From the NCBI RefSeq assembly GCF_005239225.2, contig NC_133302.1, positions 3,348,001 to 3,412,000 on the forward strand: a stretch of 64,000 bases of DNA, written 5' to 3'. Origin of the DNA: Populus alba. Taxonomy: Eukaryota > Streptophyta > Magnoliopsida > Malpighiales > Salicaceae. The position numbers and the translations under genes are program-made. Below, piece by piece: positions 1 through 11,665 of this stretch (positions within the stretch are counted from its first letter, which is position 1; every line of letters begins with the position of its first letter). Below the pieces are notes generated by a model. It saw only the letters and a list, made by a program, of their open reading frames with translations, was not told where the DNA came from and made no database searches.

Positions 1-274
1 GTATTATTTTAATTGTTTTGTTATAATTTACATATGACTTATTCTAATGAGTACCCTGAGGGAATTTGTGGTGTTGCATTAACTAGAAATTGAAAATATT
101 TGTGTTAAACACTTTTAGAATTTTGAAAGTTGAGGTGTGGTGGACTGACATGATTGAAGTTGAGAATTCCAATAATGTATCAATGTCTAACTAATGCAGG
201 AACTACCCCAAACCAGTGCCCTGGGGAACTTAGTGAGGTACTAATTTAAGTTTGTGTCTTTCTCTGAAATTCAG

Positions 275-2827
275 GGGAAAGCCTTGCGATGTTAAAGGCA
301 GAATTAAAAAGCCAAAAAAAGCGAATACGAAACGTAAAGAAGAAATCACTTTGGTCTAGAAGTTTGGAAGAGGTAGCAATACTGATGTTTTTGCTTCTTT
401 TTGCAACTGCAAATTATTGAGATTGTGATTTTTTTTTTATTTAGCACAAACAGTATCGATTATCTATCAAGCTTGTTAATTGAGTAAATAGAATCTCAAT
501 CACTAGAATATTTCTTGTAGTGACCAAATTATCTTATACAGGTGATGGAGAAGCTTGTAGATATCATCCATTTCTTAATCCTCGAGATCGGCAATGCCTT
601 TGGTAGTGGTGGTATGTGTTTGATCAAGGTCTTTACCACATTGTAATTATGCTCCCCAAGTGCGCATGTTTTCCTTCCATCTTCAAAGCATGCAAGCTTG
701 ATGTGTGAAAATCGCTCCTTCTAGTGTTGTCACTTTTTAGTCCTAGTTTTAACTTTCAATTGCAGGGAAAATTATCTAACCTAAAACCTTAAATCGGAAG
801 AATTTTTTTTTATAGTCTAAATACTTCTCTCAAAAATTGTTTCTTTGGTCTGAAATTTTGTCACCAGCTTCTCTGTTATAACTCTCATGTTTTTTTTTTT
901 TCCCGAAACAAGTAAAACCAATAATCACAATCAGAACCTTTGAAACCACATTGAATAAGGAAAAAGAGCATTATACATGGAGTTAACAAATGAAGATGGA
1001 ATAGAAAAGTTATTCTTCCAACTAAACTGGCCCCCGGATTTTCCTCTTGGATTCATGCTTCTGCATATTTAACTTTCCATCCTTTGCTCAAAGGAGCTCT
1101 TGTCTAACTTGATTTCTTGTATGAAAATAGTTCTTATGGCATTCAGATGTATACTGCAGATGATTCCGTACAAGATGAAGAATCTGTTAGCAATAATCCA
1201 AGATTGGGACCTGCCGGTCTTTCTTTACATTATGCAAATGTAGTTATGCAAATTGATAATCTTGTAAGTGCCATCTACTTCCATCATGTTTGTCTTACAA
1301 TCATCTTCAAAGTTTGTAATTATTAGTTTTACTATCCGTAATCAAGATTGGTTGCTATGTGACATTTTAACTGTTAGAGATGCACAACCTACCATTTCAC
1401 TCTTCCACAGACTGAGTTGAGGACTTTCAATGCCCCTTCCAAACTGAATGACTTGGAACTTGACTTCAATTTTGTTGGATTACCATACTTTGTTTTAGCT
1501 GTTTCTCAGTTTCCTTGCCCGAACCTCACTTGATTTCACTGTTTAAGTTAGCATGCATTAAAAAATGGAGTTCTCTGCTTCATTACACTCTTCTCATTCC
1601 TGTATGCAATCATATTCTTATAACGCTGGTTCAAGGCCTTCTAATAATGGATGCTCTCAGGTGGCAAGATCAAGCTCCATGCCTCCAAATAGTAAGGACA
1701 CATTGTACCAGAGCTTGCCACCTGGTGTAAAATCAGCTCTACGTTCCAAACTGCAATCGTTTAATGTCAAAGATGAGGTACTACTTTTTCACCTCAAAGA
1801 AGAGAGGGTACAAAGTCTTTTATTTTCTCATCCATGCGGATGCTCTAGCTGTTTACTTCATTGTGATTTGCATGTCCAGCTTACCATCACAGAAATTAAA
1901 GATACGATGGAGAAGACACTGCAGTGGCTGGTTCCAATGTCCACCAACACAGCCAAGTATGTAATGCCATTATTTTCCCTCCCCAAAAACTGTAACTTTT
2001 CCTGCTTTAAATCCTTAATTTTCAATGTCTCATTGCCTAGCTGTTAACATTTTTCTATGAATTGTAATTGATTGGGAACAGAGTACATCACGGTTTTGGT
2101 TGGGTTGGAGAGTGGGCAAGTTCCGGGTGAGTCCATTGCTTTCTTCCAATTGTTTTTAAGAATTTCATTTTTGCAATTTATTTTGTTAACAAGTAAGCTG
2201 AATGGCCCGAGTATAAGAAGATTTGGTCTTGGTGTGTACAGGTCTGAGGCCAACAGAAAACCTGCTGCTGGAGCAGCTGATATAATCCAGGTTGAAACAC
2301 TCCACCATGCGGACAAGGAGAAAACAGAAGCCTATATTCTTGAACAACTATTATGGCTTCACCATCTTGTCAGCAAAACCAAGAGTGTTTCTAGTGGTGT
2401 TAGCATAAAATCTCCTGCCAAGTCTGCAATTGGCACACAGGGTCAGAAGTCGAATCAGAAACAAGAGCAAGAGTCACCCAATGCAGCTGACTTGCCTGAC
2501 GCTGTAACGTCCAATGCACCACCACGAACTACCGAAGACCAAAAAATATTGCAGGACGCAAGTGAGGAAAACCAGAGAGAAGAAAATAGTAAGAGCCAGG
2601 ACATCAACCCAGTGGATACCAAGTTGAGAGAAGATGGTGGGCTGAGTACGACTAACAACAATTCCCCTCGTAAAAAAAGCGAGGACTCAGCTACTGTCAA
2701 AAATTTCCCTTCTGTGCTTCCAACCAGTGATATTGGTATTGACAAGGAGGAAGAACTGGATAAGATTGACAGAGTTGATGTGCTCAGATACAAGGGAAAG
2801 CCTGGACTTGTTACTGCCAAAACTTGA
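275..2827 (+). CDS. PSK SIMULATOR-type protein (DUF3475/DUF668), 3' part
   Basis: Seven exons can be joined in one frame: 275-372, 542-615, 1131-1263, 1661-1777, 1880-1956, 2082-2126 and 2242-2827. The first two encode the end of the DUF3475 region (KKKSLWSRSLEE, then MEKLVDIIHFLILEI). The next four encode DUF668 (LGPAGLSLHYANVV, SALRSKLQSF, MEKTLQWLVPMSTNTAK, HHGFGWVGEWASSG). The last exon carries ETLHHADKEKTEAYILEQL and a long polar, probably disordered tail. Known PSI proteins of Arabidopsis are plasma-membrane or nuclear proteins that promote growth, linked to phytosulfokine signalling. The gene starts off the left edge, and I could not settle exons before 275 (a small one may lie near 199-230). 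For the second exon, frame requires a weak donor at 616 rather than the stronger-looking GTATGT at 612. The family call is firm; the exact paralogue is not known. Confidence 0.88.
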
Positions 2828-3199
2828 AAAACCTTCTTTCTTTGGTTCCGCCATTGGCTTATGGGATGACAAGGAGAAACGATCGGATGTTCATAGTAGA
2901 TGTGCTCAGATAACTTATTGAATGATATACATGATATTGAGTGACAAGAAAATTCTAGTAATTTATAGACTGGGAAAGCCATGTTGTCCTTGTGCATTTG
3001 GGCTAAGCCTGGCTGCATAAACAGGCATTACAGCTTCTGTAATGATGGAAAGAATCACAGTTTATATACTACTATATATACTGAAAGCATGCTGTACTTG
3101 GACCACAGGTCCCGTGGAACTGAAATTAAAATTTTTTGCCTTGGATTCTGGTGTATAGAGTGCTGTATCATTCCTTTTCTCATCCGGCAGTTTCAGATG

Positions 3200-3345
3200 T
3201 TTTTTTTTTTTTTTTAATTAATATGTTTTTATATTTTAAAATTATTTTGTTGTGTTGATTTTAAAAATAAAAAAAATATTATTAATATATTTTTTTTAAA
3301 TAAAAAATATTTTAAAAAATAATCACAACCATATTAATGATTTTT
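3200..3345. repeat. Short T-rich/A-rich dispersed repeat (Salicaceae SINE- or MITE-like)
   Basis: The order is a poly-T run, a 'tatattttaaaattattttg' block, 'gttgattttaaaaata', then 'aaaaataatcacaacca'. Related degenerate copies lie near 28490-28625 (minus-like orientation) and 61010-61190 (plus), the last ending in 'aaatcaaccacaacca'. From memory this architecture is very common in Populus DNA; the class (SINE or MITE) is not settled here. Confidence 0.5.
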
Positions 3346-3639
3346 TTTTCAACATAATTATCCTACCATGCTGACCTGGAGATATACTAGTGATCCGTTG
3401 ACTCTAGCCTAAAGTTGACTAAGGTGCAATTTGATATTTTAATAAAAATAAAATATTAATTAAAAATTAAAAGTTGTTGCATGTGTCATCGAATGTGAGA
3501 CACCAATACTCTTCAAGTGGTGTTTAAGGAATCTTTATGCGGCCAAACACAATATTGGAAGAATCTTGATATGCTCTCCAGTGCATATACACAACAATGA
3601 AGCGGTTGAGTTTTGACGAAATTTTTTTCTTAACCTCCC

Positions 3640-4260
3640 TCTTTTCTCTTTCATCACCTAACATTTTGCTCATTCTATCGATATTTCAATTAAGGATTGA
3701 TAATTTTGCTCCATGATTTTCTTGTGTTTATCTTCTATGGGTTAATCTTTTTCTCAAAACCTGGGTCATTAATTTAAATAATTAGCCTGATTTGATTTTA
3801 GTCTTCTTTAGGTCATTTTTTTTTAATTTGATCTTTTTTTTTTTTCAATTTCATCCTTCAACATTAGATTATTGGGGCTTAAGCTTTGTGATTTTTTTCT
3901 TTTTAACCTATGGAGTTATCTAGATCTCATATCTTGAGTTGCGGGTTAGTTGAGTTAACCTATATTGACTAAGATTTTTTTTTAATTGATTTTTTTTTAT
4001 ATCTTTTATCATTTAGTTTGCTTGAGAGTTAACCTCTATTTTTTAAAAAATTTCTTTTTGTTGGGCCATGAATTAGCATGGAAACTCAAGTCATGTTTTT
4101 ATTATTATTTTTTAAAAAAATTTAATTATTTTTTTTCAGTTCATCCTTTAACGTTTGATTTGCTAGTAACTGAGTTTCAGATTTTTTTTCATTTTTCTTT
4201 TATATGAAGTTATCCAAGATTATCCCATTCTCATTTAAATTTTACTTTATTATCAAATAA
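3640..4260. repeat. T-rich dispersed repeat, first copy
   Basis: It repeats phrases such as 'caatttcatccttcaacatt', 'gagttatctagatctcat' and 'gggttagttgagttaacc'. The same phrases recur at about 29640-29800 and 58140-58880, so this is a dispersed repeat family rather than unique DNA. No coding domain was seen. Confidence 0.5.
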
Positions 4261-5300
4261 GATTGTTAAAATATTTTTAAAATATTTAAAGGATATCTTT
4301 TCATAATATTGTTAAGTGTTTATTTTCTTTCATTAGTCATTGTCTATTTTTTTACAATTGTTGTTGGCTTTTTCTATACTCATATTATTAAATTAACAGA
4401 ACTTATTAGAAAAATTTGTATCAATGATCCATGTCCTATATTTTTCTTGCTCCTTTAAAAATCAATCATTAAATGGGTATTTTTTTTAAGTTAAAAAAAA
4501 ATTGACCTAGCTCACAGCATAGCGTGGACCAGTTATGCATTGCTAAGGAAGACAATTTGATCTGAACTAAATGTATACCAACTCATTTTGACCCGAGTGA
4601 ATAATTATTTTTTAGATAGTTACTTTACCTAATGAATAATGGATAGGTATAGATATTGTCAAACGGTTTGAAACTCACCCATACCTAACTTGAAATATAT
4701 ATTTATATTATATAGGTATATTTGTATATCATCTAGTTTTTTTTTTATACAATTTGATATATAAATATCTTAATATTAACATATTAAATTTTTTAGTCAA
4801 CATGTAATAGATAAAATATAGATATCAAGAAATCTAATCTATCAATTGTAATATATATATATAAGAGTTGACAAACTCTCTTAGATTGCACTGCAATGGG
4901 TATCCTAGGATTAAATATTTATAAAATAATTATTATTTTACTATGACTTATTATTCAATAAAAGAAAATAGTTAATATATTCATTATTCACATATTTTAA
5001 GACATGATTTATGAGTGAATGATCACGGAAAAATAATTTGTCAACTTGAGATCTCTACTAAATAATATATATTCATGTCAGTTGAAAAATACAAATAATA
5101 AAATTTCTAATAAAAAATACATCTTATGAACTACTAGCTAAACTGCAGAGAGTTTGTCAATTGCCGGTAAACGCGTTGAAAGCCACCAATGGAACGATCA
5201 CAACCTGTTAAATTAATGAAGTATGACGTGTGTCACGTCCATTATGACGTGTTATTATGAAGAGATAACTTATGGTCATTAATTTTGGTGCCATATATCT
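4130..5300 (+). promoter_or_regulatory. Upstream module shared by the TNL copies (copy 1)
   Basis: This stretch aligns by eye with 29665-30770, and its last part also with 35680-35800. The shared blocks are the T-rich 'gaagttatccaagattatccc' segment, 'gagttgacaaactctcttagattgcac' near 4865, and 'gagagtttgtcaattgccgg' followed by 'aaacgcgttgaaa' near 5148. It also holds 'tatgacgtgtgtcacgtc'. The duplication therefore included promoter DNA as well as coding DNA. The TTGAC cores could be W-boxes, but that is only inference. Confidence 0.55.
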
Positions 5301-6144
5301 TTCTTTCACTCACCATGGATTTATGATGTATATATTTTTGAGTTTTAGAGGTGAAGACACGCAAAAATTTCACTGATCATCTCTACTTTGCCTTAAAAGA
5401 TGCTGGAATCAACACATTTAGAGACGACAATGAGCTCCGAAGGGGTGTAGATATTTCGACGGAGCTATTACAAGCTATCCAAAAGTCTAGGGTTTCAGTC
5501 ATTGTGTTCTCAAGAAATTATGCAAATTCAAGATGGTGTCTCGAGGAACTAGTGAAGATCATGGAGTGTAGGTGAAGTTGTAGGCAACTTGTTTTTCCTA
5601 TATTCTATGATGTTGATCCATCTGATGTAAGGAAACAAACTGGAAGTTTTGCAGAAGCCTTTGCTGGACATGAAGAAAGGGTTGTGCTCCAGACAGACAA
5701 GGGCAAGGTGGCGACATGGAGGATGGCTTTGACTGAAGCTGCAAATTTGTCTGGATGGGATTTGAGGAATGTTGCAGATGGATAAGCACTTGACTTAATT
5801 ATTTAAAATAAAGAATTTTTTTTTTTGGTTTTCAATGATATGATGCAAGTGATAAAATTCTCAAATTCAACCTTTTCTTTATGATAATAATAATAATAAG
5901 TTTCGAAACCATTTAAATTACTGAAATTTTCAATATTTTGTTTGTATAATTATGCTTGATTTATTCACTATATTGTTGACAATTATTTGCAGGCATGAAG
6001 CTAAATTTATAAAGAAAATTGTTGGGGAGATTTCCAGGGAACTGAACAGCACATACTTGTTCATAGCCTTCCATCCAGTTGGGATAAACTCCCGTGTGCA
6101 ACAATTGAACTTTTTATTAAATGCTGGATCAAGCGAGGTCTGCA

Positions 6145-6347
6145 TGTAAGCAAATACATATATATACTATTTGAATTTGAATTCCTAAGAGATAAGGATT
6201 ATGATAAGGTTGTAGGTTGATAAGATTGTAGTAGAGTTAAACTGATTGTAACTTATTGCAGATTCATATACATATATATATATATATAGACACACACACT
6301 CTCTCACTGCAATGCAGTGTTTTACACAAATCCTACAATATCTTACA
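6145..6347 (+). repeat. Copia 5' LTR
   Basis: It has TG...CA termini and is matched by 10615-10829. It contains 'gaattcctaagagataagga' and an AT/CA-rich stretch. The initiator-Met-type primer-binding site follows directly. Confidence 0.93.
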
Positions 6348-6401
6348 TGGTATCAGAGCAATTTCATTAAATTTTTTTTCTTCTATCATTGCTTTAAATG
6401 A

Positions 6402-7438
6402 CAATGAGTGATTCCTTAACCACAAATCTTATGACTATTAATGTCACAGCACAAGCTCCTCTAAAACTAAACATACCAATTACCTGTTATGGAAACTACA
6501 GTTTCAAACACTTTTTATTGGCTATGATTTACACAGGTACATAGATGGTACCATGCAATGTCTATCAGAACAACTTACCACTACCAACAGAAACATCACA
6601 ACCAAACTCTTGAATCCAGAATATATCACTTGAATACATCAAGATCAACTTATTCTCAATGCTATTATTGGATCCATTACACCTACAATCATCCCATTAC
6701 ACCTACAATCATCCCATTTATTGCTAGAGCAAAAACTTCTCGTGAAGCATAGAGCATTCTTGCTGCCACATATGCTACTCCATCTAGAGGATGAATCGAA
6801 GAAGTGAAATCGCAACTCAGATTACTAACCAAAGGCACTCTCAGTATAACAAATTTTCTACAATCTGTCAAAGCCAAAGCTAATGAACTTGCAGTACTAG
6901 GTGTGCCAATTGACAATGAAGACCTGACAGATAAAATTCTTGACGAACTTGGTGATGAATACCGAGAACTGGTAAGGGCGGTGCAAGCCAGGGAGAATGC
7001 CATAAGCTTTGATAAGCTTCATGCAAAGCTCTTGATGTTTGAAACCTCTCTGCATGCAACTCCCAAAGCTATTAACTTTTTCCCACCAACTGCCTTACAT
7101 GCCAATTGCACCCAATGCTCTCACTTTCCCAACGTCAATCGCAGTCTGTCTAATCACTCAACTTATGGTGGAAACTGGCATTCACATGGCAACCAGCACT
7201 CACGCCACATAGGTCCAAATCAGTTTCCTTTTGTTCCACCCACACACAACAGCAGTCGACCGCCACCAAGGCCATACCTTGGTTATTGCCAAATCTGTGG
7301 CATTCAGGGTTATATAGCAAAAAAGTGCCCTTCCTTCCGACTTGTTCCTCTTAATAATCCAAATCCAAACACCACTTCATGGCCACCACAAGCCAATATG
7401 GCAGCCTGTACCCCCCAGTTTCTTCTCCATGGATGCTA
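6402..7438 (+). pseudogene. Copia gag remnant
   Basis: The likely start is the ATG at 6402 (MSDSLTTNLM...), but the frame breaks soon after. The longest open part, 6804-7439, has the UBN2-type gag segment (KANELAVLGVPIDNEDLTDK, ILDELGDEYRELVRAVQARE). A degenerate zinc knuckle follows, CQICGIQGYIAKKC, in which the expected histidine is replaced by tyrosine. A frameshift near 7435 separates it from the protease (WMLDSGASHHIT, where DSGA is the catalytic motif). Confidence 0.85.
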
Positions 7439-9204
7439 GACAGTGGGGCATCCCACCACATTACATCTGATCTTCAAAACCTCACTCACCATCTACCATA
7501 TATATATGGGCACTAGTGATGTTTTGATAGGGGATGAAAAAGGTTTAAAAATTACGCACCTGGGGTCCACTCAACTTTCCCCCTCCACTCACTCATTTCA
7601 TTTAAATAATATCCTTTGTGTTCCAAACATTAAACGCAATTTAATTTCGATATATCAATTATATGTTGATAATAATATCTCAATTGAGTTCTTACCATGG
7701 TGTTTTCTTGTGAAGGATCTATTGACGGGGGAAATTCGCGCAAAGGGAAAAACTAATGAAGGTGTGTACGAATGGCCATGTGTTGTCGCTCCTTATGCTT
7801 TTCCAAGTGTCAAACTCGCTCCAATAAATTGGCATTTTCAATTAGGCCATCCTGCATTTTCTGTTTTAAATACCATTTTGTCAAAGCATCATTTAAATTC
7901 ACATTCAATTTCTAAAGATTTTGTTTGCAATGCATGTCAATATAATAAAAGTCACAAATTACCGTTTTCTATCTCCAGCTTAATGTCTCATAATCCTCTT
8001 GAATTAATATTCTCTTATGTATGGACCTCTCCTCTCTATTCTCTCGATGCATTTAAATATTATGTTATTTTTGTGGATCACTTCACTAAATACATATGGT
8101 TTTATTTGTTAAGGAAAAAAATCTGAGGTCAAACCAACATTCATCCGTTTCAAAGCTCTTGTGGAAAATTATTTCAAGAAAAAAATTATGACTATATACT
8201 CTGACAATGGGGGTGAATACACTCCGTTGACAGAATTCTTTGCTACACATGGCATATCTCATTTAGCAACACCCCCACACACTCCTAAATATAATGGTTT
8301 TGCTGAATGTTGTCATAGACATATTATGGAAACCGATTTCACGCTTTTAACTCATGCATCATTACCACTTTCTTTTTGGTCATATGCCTTTGCCAACTTA
8401 GTTTATCTAATTAATCGCATGCCCACACCAATGTTAAATACTCATTCCCCTTATGATGTTATTTTTCAACGCTCACCACATTATGAAAAACTTAGAGTTT
8501 TTGGTTGCTTATGTTATCCTTGGCTTTGTCCTTACAATGCATATAAGTTAGAACCCTGGTCCAAACCATGCATTTTACTCGGTTATTCTTTGTCACAAAG
8601 TGCTTATTTGTGCTATGAACCCACCTCCTCCAAAATTATAGTGTCTAGGTATGTAACATTTTATGAGCATATTTTTCCATATCATTCTTTACATACTACA
8701 GACACTACATTGAAATCCATTACCATAGACATATGGATTCCACCAACAATCTCAGTTCCAATGACACCTCATGCGCCTTCTACACACTCTTCATCAGCTG
8801 CGCCTGATATCTACATTATCAATGCCACATTTCCTCGGCCAATTATCATTCCACCAACACCAGTGCCTGCAACCCAATCAACCACATCTTCCCTGCCTAC
8901 TATGTCCACTACCATACCTCAAACCCAAACTTCCACCCAAACACTGCCTATCACCTCACAAACTAATACTCTATCCAGTCATTCTATGACTACCCGATCC
9001 AAAAACAACATTTGTAAACCAATCCAAAAACTCACATTCACCACCCAACTCACCCGTGACATCACAGAACCAACCACCGTTGCCCAAGCCACTCGTGACC
9101 TCAGTTGGTGCTCTACCATGGTCGAGGAATATTATGCTTTGATTAATAATGGAACTTGGACTTTAGTCCCTCCTGCTTGTGCTTCTAATGTGGTTGGCTG
9201 TAAA
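7420..9204 (+). pseudogene. Copia protease/integrase remnant
   Basis: The protease motif DSGASHHIT near 7437 is followed by the GAG-pre-integrase zinc region (WHFQLGHPAF...CNACQYNKSHKLPF). The integrase core pieces are DHFTKYIWFYLLRKK and, after a frame break near 8126, YSDNGGEYTPLTEFFATHGI with TPPHTPKYNGFAE. A threonine/proline-rich linker leads to the start of reverse transcriptase (VEEYYALINNGTWTLVPP). The frame is broken at least twice. Confidence 0.88.
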
Positions 9205-10610
9205 TGAATTTTCAGGCTCAAAAGACACTATGATGGAACTGTGGCTTGCTATAAAGCTAGACTCGTAGCGAAAGGATTTAATCAACGCCCTGGCCTTGAC
9301 TACCATGAGACTTTTAGCCTTGTGATGAAACCAACAACAATTCGCCTTGTTCTTAGCATTGCTGTCAGAAATGGTTGGCAGGTTCACTAATTAGACATTA
9401 ACAACGCCTTCCTTCAAGGCACCCTTACTAAAGATGTTTACATGGCCTAGCCTTTAGGATTTTTTGATTCGAACAAAGCTGACTTTGTGTGCAAGCTTAG
9501 AAAGGCTATCTATGGGCTAAAATAGGTGCCTCGTGTATGGTATGAAGAGTTAAAGGGGTTTCTGACTGCATCTGGTTTTTCCAACTCCCTCGCAGATACT
9601 TCACTCTTCATCTACAAGCACGCGGCTCATGTCTTATTTATATGTTGGTGTATGTTGATGACATCATAGTTATAAGAAATCATGCTCACATTGTTAACCA
9701 GTTCATCAAGAGTCTAGCAGCTCGTTTCTCGTTAAAAGATTTGGGTTCCCTCACTCATTTCTTAGGCATTGAGGTTCAGACTCATTCTACAGGTGATTTG
9801 CTCCTTTCTCAAAAAAAGATATATTATGGACCTCTTATAACGCAACAATATGGCTCTTGCAAAACCTACTTCTACACCTCTGCCTCTTGGCTGCACCTTG
9901 ACATTGAACATGGGGTGTTCCAATGGATGATCCGACCACCTATTGTGCCCCAACTGGAAGTCTTCAATACCTATCTCTCACTCGGCCAGACATTTGTTTC
10001 GCTGTCAACAAACTTTCACAATTCATGTATAAGCCAACAAACATTCATTGGCAAATAGTGAAATGTGTCTTACGCTATTTGCAGGGCACTGTACAAGAAT
10101 GTCTGCTTCTATATCGCCATTCACCTCCTTCAGTCCATGCCTTCTCTAATGTAGACTGGGGGGGGACAAGGAAGAATTATCTTCCACCAGTGCCTACATA
10201 ATCTATCTTGGTTGAAATCCATCTCCTGGTCGTCCAAAAAGCAACACACCACCGCCCACTCTTCCACTGAAGTAGAATACCGTGTGGTAGTTGACACAGC
10301 AGCAGAAATCAACTGGATTTGCTCTCTTCTGATAGAGCTACATTTTCCAGTAAATAATGCTCCAGTAATCTATTGTGACAACATTGGTGCCACCCAGCTG
10401 AGCTCAAATCCTGTGTTCCACTCAAGGATGAAACACGTTGCTATTAATTTTCACTTCATTCGACAGAGAGTGCAATCAGATACCCTAAGAGTGTCTTATG
10501 TGTCTTCACAAGATTAATTAGTTGATGCGCTAACAAAATACTTACCTTGCTCACTGTTCTAGCTGCTCAAAGACAAGATTGGACTCATCAATCCCCGTCC
10601 ATCTTAAAAA
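9205..10610 (+). pseudogene. Copia reverse transcriptase/RNase H remnant
   Basis: RT blocks are visible: YKARLVAKGFNQRPGLDY, LDINNAFLQG, and YVDDIIV near 9645-9670 (the YVDD catalytic box). RNase H follows with STEVEYR, NPVFHSRMKH and LVDALTK. In-frame stops occur at 9205, 9388, 9448, 9523 and 10515. Each is explained by a single C-to-T or G-to-A change of a conserved glutamine or tryptophan codon. Inactive. Confidence 0.88.
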
Positions 10611-10614
10611 GGCA

Positions 10615-10829
10615 TGTAAGCAAGTATCCATGTATATACTATTTGAATTTGAATTCCTAAGAGATAAGGATTAGAATAAGGTTGTAGGTTGATAAGATTG
10701 CAGTAGAGTTAAACTTTACTTGCTGTAACTGATTGCAGATTCTCTGCAACACACAAACACATACACACACACCTTGCTTGTAGTTCAATGACAATGCAGT
10801 GCTTCACACAAATCCTGCAATATCTTACA
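10615..10829 (+). repeat. Copia 3' LTR
   Basis: It matches the 5' LTR from TGTAAGCAA to ATCTTACA and is followed by the target-site duplication CTGCA. A short purine-rich run (aaaaagg) precedes it as a weak polypurine tract. Confidence 0.93.
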
Positions 10830-11372
10830 CTGCATTGTAGGAATATATGGAATGGGAGGCATAGGGAAAACAACCTTTGCCAAGGCCATGTATAATGAGT
10901 TGTTTCATAGTTTTGATGGGAAATGTTTTTTGCCAAAGTCAAAGAAATTTCACAGCAGCCAAATGTTCATGTCAAATTGCAAGAACAACTTCTTTTTGAT
11001 ATCCTGAAGACAGATAAGATTAAGATTGGCAATGTTGACAGAGGAATGAACATGATAAAGGAAAGACTTCACAGTAGAAGAGTTCTTCTCATACTTGATG
11101 ATGTAGATAAATTAGATCAGTTACAAGCGATAGCGGGGAGTCGAGATTGGTTTAGTTCAGGAAGCAGAATCGTTGTAACAACAAGAGATAAGAATGAGGG
11201 TGCTTCAATATTGTTTAAACTACCAAAATTCGACGGCAGGAACTCGAAGGGCATGAATGTGTGCATTGTTTGCTCATCTCATTTAGAGAAAGAACAAACT
11301 AAACGTATTACAATCAAATTGACTAATCATACTAAGGGTTTTACCAAGGTTTCTCGGAAAGTAGCAAAATAC

Positions 11373-11659
11373 TGAATTCTTGTATCTGATTCTATTGCAG
11401 CAGGGAAATACTGAATACAACAGGAAGTTCTATAATTAAGGAGAAGAATCAACTAAAGAAGAACAAAATACTGAATTCTTGTATCTGATTCTATTGCAGC
11501 AGGGAAATATATATACAGCAGGAAGTTCTATAATTAAGGAGAAGAATCAGCTACATTGACTACGATCTGCCTAATTTACAGGTATTGATAAGGCAACACA
11601 ATATTAGAATATATCTTGAAGATACACATTATCTTGACAATCAACCATATCTTCAAGAT
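11373..11659 (-). repeat. LTR of a minus-strand copia element, with internal duplication
   Basis: It sits just downstream (minus strand) of a polypurine tract read as TTGAGGGGGGATC around 11656-11670. A block starting 'caaaatactgaattcttgta' and ending 'ttaaggagaagaatca' occurs twice, at about 11366-11456 and 11464-11550. The outer boundary next to the TNL homology is approximate. Confidence 0.65.
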
Positions 11660-11665
11660 CCCCCC

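Larger units (their letters stand above)
2828..5300. other. Intergenic, AT-rich, with dispersed repeat copies
   Basis: No coding potential was seen. The first 200-300 bases are probably the 3' UTR of the PSI-type gene. A degenerate copy of a T-rich Salicaceae-type dispersed repeat lies near 3200-3345, and a second T-rich repeat near 3640-4260. From about 4130 the sequence matches 29665-30770 and acts as the upstream region of the TNL copies. Confidence 0.6.
6145..10829 (+). mobile_element. Ty1/copia LTR retrotransposon, decayed, inside TNL exon 2
   Basis: The 5' LTR (6145-6347, 203 bp) and 3' LTR (10615-10829, 215 bp) both start TGTAAGCAA and end ATCTTACA. The element is flanked by a 5-bp duplication, CTGCA, at 6140-6144 and 10830-10834. 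A primer-binding site, TGGTATCAGAGC (initiator Met tRNA type), follows the 5' LTR at 6348. The internal order is gag, protease, integrase, reverse transcriptase, RNase H, which is the copia order. Multiple frameshifts and stops make it non-autonomous. The 3' LTR carries a few insertions and substitutions relative to the 5' LTR, so it is not very young. Confidence 0.95.
5301..11370 (+). pseudogene. TNL resistance pseudogene interrupted by a copia element
   Basis: It is a close relative of the intact TNL at 36355-40813. Exon 1 (about 5312-5781) encodes the TIR domain but lacks the serine-rich start. It also has a 2-base deletion near 5361 (FRGEDT/RKNFT junction), a TGA at 5573-5575, and a splice donor changed from GT to AT at 5782. 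Exon 2 begins at 5993 (HEAKFIKKIVGEI...) and stops at 6144, where a copia element is inserted. It resumes at 10835 with the P-loop GMGGIGKTT. A 1-base deletion near 10928 shifts the frame. The coding sequence then jumps at about 11190 from the NBS motif VTTRD straight into the post-LRR region (NEGASILFKLPKFDG), skipping about 2.1 kb present in the intact gene. Homology ends near 11365 at another copia element. It cannot make a full TNL. Confidence 0.9.

Noticed and set aside
2044..3018. Minus-strand frames of 90 and 187 codons
   Set aside because: They are the complement of the PSI-type exons, which show clear family motifs on the plus strand.
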